Of a DNA stretch of 7,037 nucleotides, positions 4,517-7,037 are shown piece by piece. A program made the translations under genes and the position numbers. Each line of letters begins with the position of its first letter. Position 1 is the first letter of the stretch. Location: positions 1-7,037 of the forward strand of contig PWWF01000068.1 of NCBI GenBank assembly GCA_003561595.1. The letters are read 5' to 3'. A model generated the notes under the pieces. That model searched no databases, was not told where the DNA came from, and worked only from the letters and a program-made list of their open reading frames with translations. This stretch comes from Paracoccaceae bacterium. Its GTDB lineage: Bacteria; Pseudomonadota; Alphaproteobacteria; Rhodobacterales; Rhodobacteraceae.

Positions 4517-7037
4517 CGCGATCCCTCCCGACCCTCAGTGTCACGGGGCTGTCCTGTTCGGTCCATTCCCCATAGCGGGACAGATGGTCGTAATCGGACA
4601 TATCCCGCAGGCTGAGCAGCATCCGACGCGCGGCGAAGCCGCGCGCCTCGTCCAGATAGGAGGCAATCAGCCGCTCGAACGCGGCGCGCGTGTCGGACAG
4701 CAATTCGCCCGTAATCTCGGTTTCCACCAGTTTCAACGGGTTCGACAGCCCGATATAGGTGATCCGCGCCACATCACGCGCGCCCAGCGCGCCAAACGCC
4801 CCTTCCGCCGCCATCATCGCTTCCAGTAGCAATTGCTTGTCGAAATGTTCCTGCTGCTTTTTGTTGGGTGGGGCCCCGGTCTTGTAGTCGATGATATGCA
4901 CCTCGCCATCGGGCCATTCATCCACCCGGTCGGGGCGCGCAGTCAGGCGGAATTCCGGCGCGGGCAGATGGAACACGCCCTTTTCCTCCAGCATCAGGGC
5001 GCGCCCCGGCTGGGCCAGATGCCAGTCCAGAAACGGCGTGGCGGCGCGGATCATGCGCGCCTGCCACAGGGCGCGCGCGGCAGGCCATGGCACCGCGTCA
5101 TCCAGCACTTCGGCCGACAGGCGCAACAGATGCGCGAGCGGGTCAGCCTCTGGCGGTTCTTTCGTGAACCGCTCCAGCACCTTGTGCAGCACTGTGCCGC
5201 GCAGCAGCGCATCGGGGCCGGGATGCAGCGGGTCCAGCTTGCGCAGCCCCAGCACATGGCGGGCATAAATCTCATAGGGGTTGCGGATCAGCGTGCGGAT
5301 CGCCGTGACCGGCAGATCGCGGGGCCGCACTTCGCCTGGCGGGGCAGGCGCGGGGCGCGGCGCGGGCGGGTCATCGGGCAAACCTTGCGTGTCGCCCTCA
5401 AGCGCCGCGGCCAGATCGAGCAGCCCCTGCCCGCGCGCGCGCATCGCCGCCAGTGCGGCGCGCCCGCCCTGATCGGGCAGCCCGTCCAGCAGGTTCGTCA
5501 GCCGGTTCAGCCAGCGCGAGGGCACAGTCTGCGCCTCGGCATCACGCAGGGCGCGGGTCAGCACGACCTCGGGCGCTGCAATGGCCTGCTGAAAGTCATG
5601 CGCGGACAGGCCGATCTGACGTTCGGGCGCCAGCAGCCCGGCATCGGCGCGCATGCGGCGGTTCAGCCAGGGGTCGGGCTCTGGTGCCTTGGGCCAGACC
5701 CCGTCATTCAGCCCGCCCAGGATAACCAGATCGGCCCCCTGTACCCGCGCCTCCAACGTGCCCCAGATCATGATGTGCGGGTCCGCCGCGACTGGTTCGC
5801 GCACCTCGAACCCCTGCAGGTAGGAGGTCACGAACGCCTCATAATCGCGCGGTGACAGCGTCCCGCCCGCGGGGGCCTCATATGCCAGATCCTCCATCGC
5901 CGCGCGCGCCTTGTCGCCCGCAGCGGCCTGCCACAGCTCTCCCGTGCCGCCCTGCACGCCCCCGGCCAGCCGTTCCGCCCGCGCCAGATGCGCGGCCACC
6001 AGATCGGCCAGAGGCAACGGCCCGCCCGGCAGCGGTGCTGCCAGCGCGCCGATCAGCCATTCGGCCCAGTCCGCGCAGTCCTTCTGCGCGCCGAAATCGC
6101 GCAGAAAGGCCGCATCGGGATAAGCCACCGCCTTGCGCCGCAAACGCAGCTCCAGATCGCGGGTGTGCAACAGATGCGTGGGGCGATTCGCGCCGCTATG
6201 GGTCAGCGGGTGCTTCAGCAGCACCATTAGCGCAACCGTGTCCAGCCGCTGCACCATCAACCCCGCCACATGGCGCAGAAATCGCCCCGGAGCTGACAAC
6301 GCCAGCGGGCGGCCCGCGCTATCATCCGGAGTGATGCGCCAACGATCCAGCACCGCCGCCACACGCCGCGTCAACTCGCGATCCGGGGTGATCAGCGCGG
6401 CGCTTTGCCCGTCCTCACGCGCGCGGCGCAAACGCATGGCAATGGCCAGCGCCTCATCCCTGGGCGATGGCGCCTCGATCAGGCTGAGGCCCGCGCAGGC
6501 CGTCTCAAGATCGCGCAAGCTGCGCCCCTCGACCATCCACTGATCGGTGACCGGCGCGGGCCGCAGCGCGAGCGATACCAGCCGGTTTCGCGCGGGCGCA
6601 GGCGCGGGCGCATCGCTCCAATCTTGCACATCCTCAGGCGCAAGGCCCAGCGTGTCCATCAAAGCGCGGAAGCGGAATTGCGGGTGGTCCTCTGCCTCCA
6701 GCCGCGCCCAGATGTCCTGTGGCATGTCAGCATCGAACCCCGGCAGGATGACCGCGCCCTGCGGCAGCCGGGCCACGGCCTGCATCAGCAGGGCCGTGGT
6801 GCCGCGCGACCCGGTCGATCCCGCAATCAGCACAGGGTCCGCAGGCGGCGCGTCCTGCCAGGCCGCGATCAGCGCCTCGGCCTGCGCGCGCAGGCGGCCT
6901 TCGGCATCGGGCGCGTCGGGTTGCAGCACCTGTTCGGCCAGCGAGATAAAGCGCAGGCTGCGCGCCCAATGCGCCGAATGCGCGCTGACATCGAGGCTGC
7001 GCAGACGCTCGGGCGGCACACCCTCGGCCTGCATCTC
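4509..7037 (-). CDS. addB: Double-strand break repair protein AddB (alphaproteobacterial type), 5' end outside window
   Basis: AddB is the partner subunit of AddA; its nuclease domain cuts the other strand during end resection. The visible part is 842 residues, and the frame is still open at 7037, so the Met codon at 7034 is internal (E-M-Q-A-E-G-V is a conserved internal stretch). Roughly 130-150 N-terminal residues are probably missing, judging from memory of family length. Counting that Met as 1: an A-G-S-T-G-S-R-G-T-T P-loop-like segment at 71-80 lacks the Walker lysine, as I recall for this subgroup; the inactivated helicase-like core follows to about 545; a Pro/Ala linker spans 552-567; and the RecB-type nuclease has G-T-V-L-H-K-V-L-E (His617, Glu621), Asp702 in R-P-D-R-V, I-D-Y-K-T-G (Asp716, Lys718) and Gln734. 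The iron-sulfur cysteines of Bacillus AddB are absent. The stop is TGA at 4511-4509, inside the start of addA. Confidence 0.95.
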   Translation of the reverse strand, partial: EMQAEGVPPERLRSLDVSAHSAHWARSLRFISLAEQVLQPDAPDAEGRLRAQAEALIAAWQDAPPADPVLIAGSTGSRGTTALLMQAVARLPQGAVILPGFDADMPQDIWARLEAEDHPQFRFRALMDTLGLAPEDVQDWSDAPAPAPARNRLVSLALRPAPVTDQWMVEGRSLRDLETACAGLSLIEAPSPRDEALAIAMRLRRAREDGQSAALITPDRELTRRVAAVLDRWRITPDDSAGRPLALSAPGRFLRHVAGLMVQRLDTVALMVLLKHPLTHSGANRPTHLLHTRDLELRLRRKAVAYPDAAFLRDFGAQKDCADWAEWLIGALAAPLPGGPLPLADLVAAHLARAERLAGGVQGGTGELWQAAAGDKARAAMEDLAYEAPAGGTLSPRDYEAFVTSYLQGFEVREPVAADPHIMIWGTLEARVQGADLVILGGLNDGVWPKAPEPDPWLNRRMRADAGLLAPERQIGLSAHDFQQAIAAPEVVLTRALRDAEAQTVPSRWLNRLTNLLDGLPDQGGRAALAAMRARGQGLLDLAAALEGDTQGLPDDPPAPRPAPAPPGEVRPRDLPVTAIRTLIRNPYEIYARHVLGLRKLDPLHPGPDALLRGTVLHKVLERFTKEPPEADPLAHLLRLSAEVLDDAVPWPAARALWQARMIRAATPFLDWHLAQPGRALMLEEKGVFHLPAPEFRLTARPDRVDEWPDGEVHIIDYKTGAPPNKKQQEHFDKQLLLEAMMAAEGAFGALGARDVARITYIGLSNPLKLVETEITGELLSDTRAAFERLIASYLDEARGFAARRMLLSLRDMSDYDHLSRYGEWTEQDSPVTLRVGRDRDG
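4524..4528 (-). promoter_or_regulatory. addA ribosome binding site within the end of addB
   Basis: GGAGG (inside GGGAGGG) lies 7 nt before the addA ATG, within the last codons of addB. Together with the 8-nt overlap it supports this addA start and coupled translation of the two subunits, which act as a heterodimer. Confidence 0.75.

Noticed and set aside
2768..4615. A 615-codon open frame on the plus strand opposite addA.
   Set aside because: It lies wholly antisense to the helicase core of addA, whose motifs are unmistakable; its product is low-complexity in Arg, Gln, His and Ala and resembles no family I know.
4833..5855. A 340-codon plus-strand frame opposite the addB nuclease domain.
   Set aside because: It is antisense to the nuclease motifs of addB, with a composition dominated by Gln, Arg and Gly; this is a shadow of the real gene.
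7032..7034. The ATG at 7034 as the true start of addB.
   Set aside because: The frame is open upstream to the window edge, and the residues around it match an internal conserved stretch of alphaproteobacterial AddB; no convincing ribosome site can be seen in the three remaining bases.
4509..7037. A novel defence system around the helicase-nuclease genes.
   Set aside because: Both proteins match standard chromosomal AddA and AddB from end to end, with housekeeping neighbours, and no extra effector domain or mobile-element mark is present.

Overview
The window is a chromosomal segment of a high-GC alphaproteobacterium, most likely a member of the Rhodobacteraceae (Rhodobacterales). The grounds are the alphaproteobacterial forms of AddA and AddB, an HslV with the N-terminal FPGWHG extension I associate with this family, and an intergenic motif (CTCCGGCGGGAGTATTTT and tail) that I recall as widespread in it. 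Genus cannot be decided from the sequence alone.

Layout: almost everything lies on the minus strand in one tightly packed series read from right to left: addB (5' end outside the window, stop at 4509), addA (4516-1157), trxA (1122-802) and hslV (702-151). addB and addA overlap by 8 nt, addA and trxA are 34 nt apart, and trxA and hslV are separated by 97-99 nt containing a strong GC-rich hairpin and the family-type motif that leads into the hslV ribosome binding site. At the left edge, the 3' end of a plus-strand DUF4415/BrnA-antitoxin-like gene (1-161) runs into the hslV stop and overlaps it by 11 bp. No RNA genes, mobile elements or CRISPR arrays are seen, and there is no gene-free stretch above 300 bases.

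How the genes work together: AddA and AddB form the helicase-nuclease that resects double-strand breaks for RecA-dependent repair (the alphaproteobacterial counterpart of RecBCD). TrxA is a general disulfide reductant, and HslV is the peptidase of the HslUV (ClpYQ) protease; its ATPase partner HslU is not in the window. The cluster joins DNA repair, redox control and protein turnover, and is best read as a conserved housekeeping neighbourhood.

The window looks ordinary. The points worth a second look are the HslV prosegment and GTG start, the trxA-hslV spacer structures, the convergent overlap with the antitoxin-like gene, and the cysteine-free AddB nuclease domain. I found no sign of an undescribed system.
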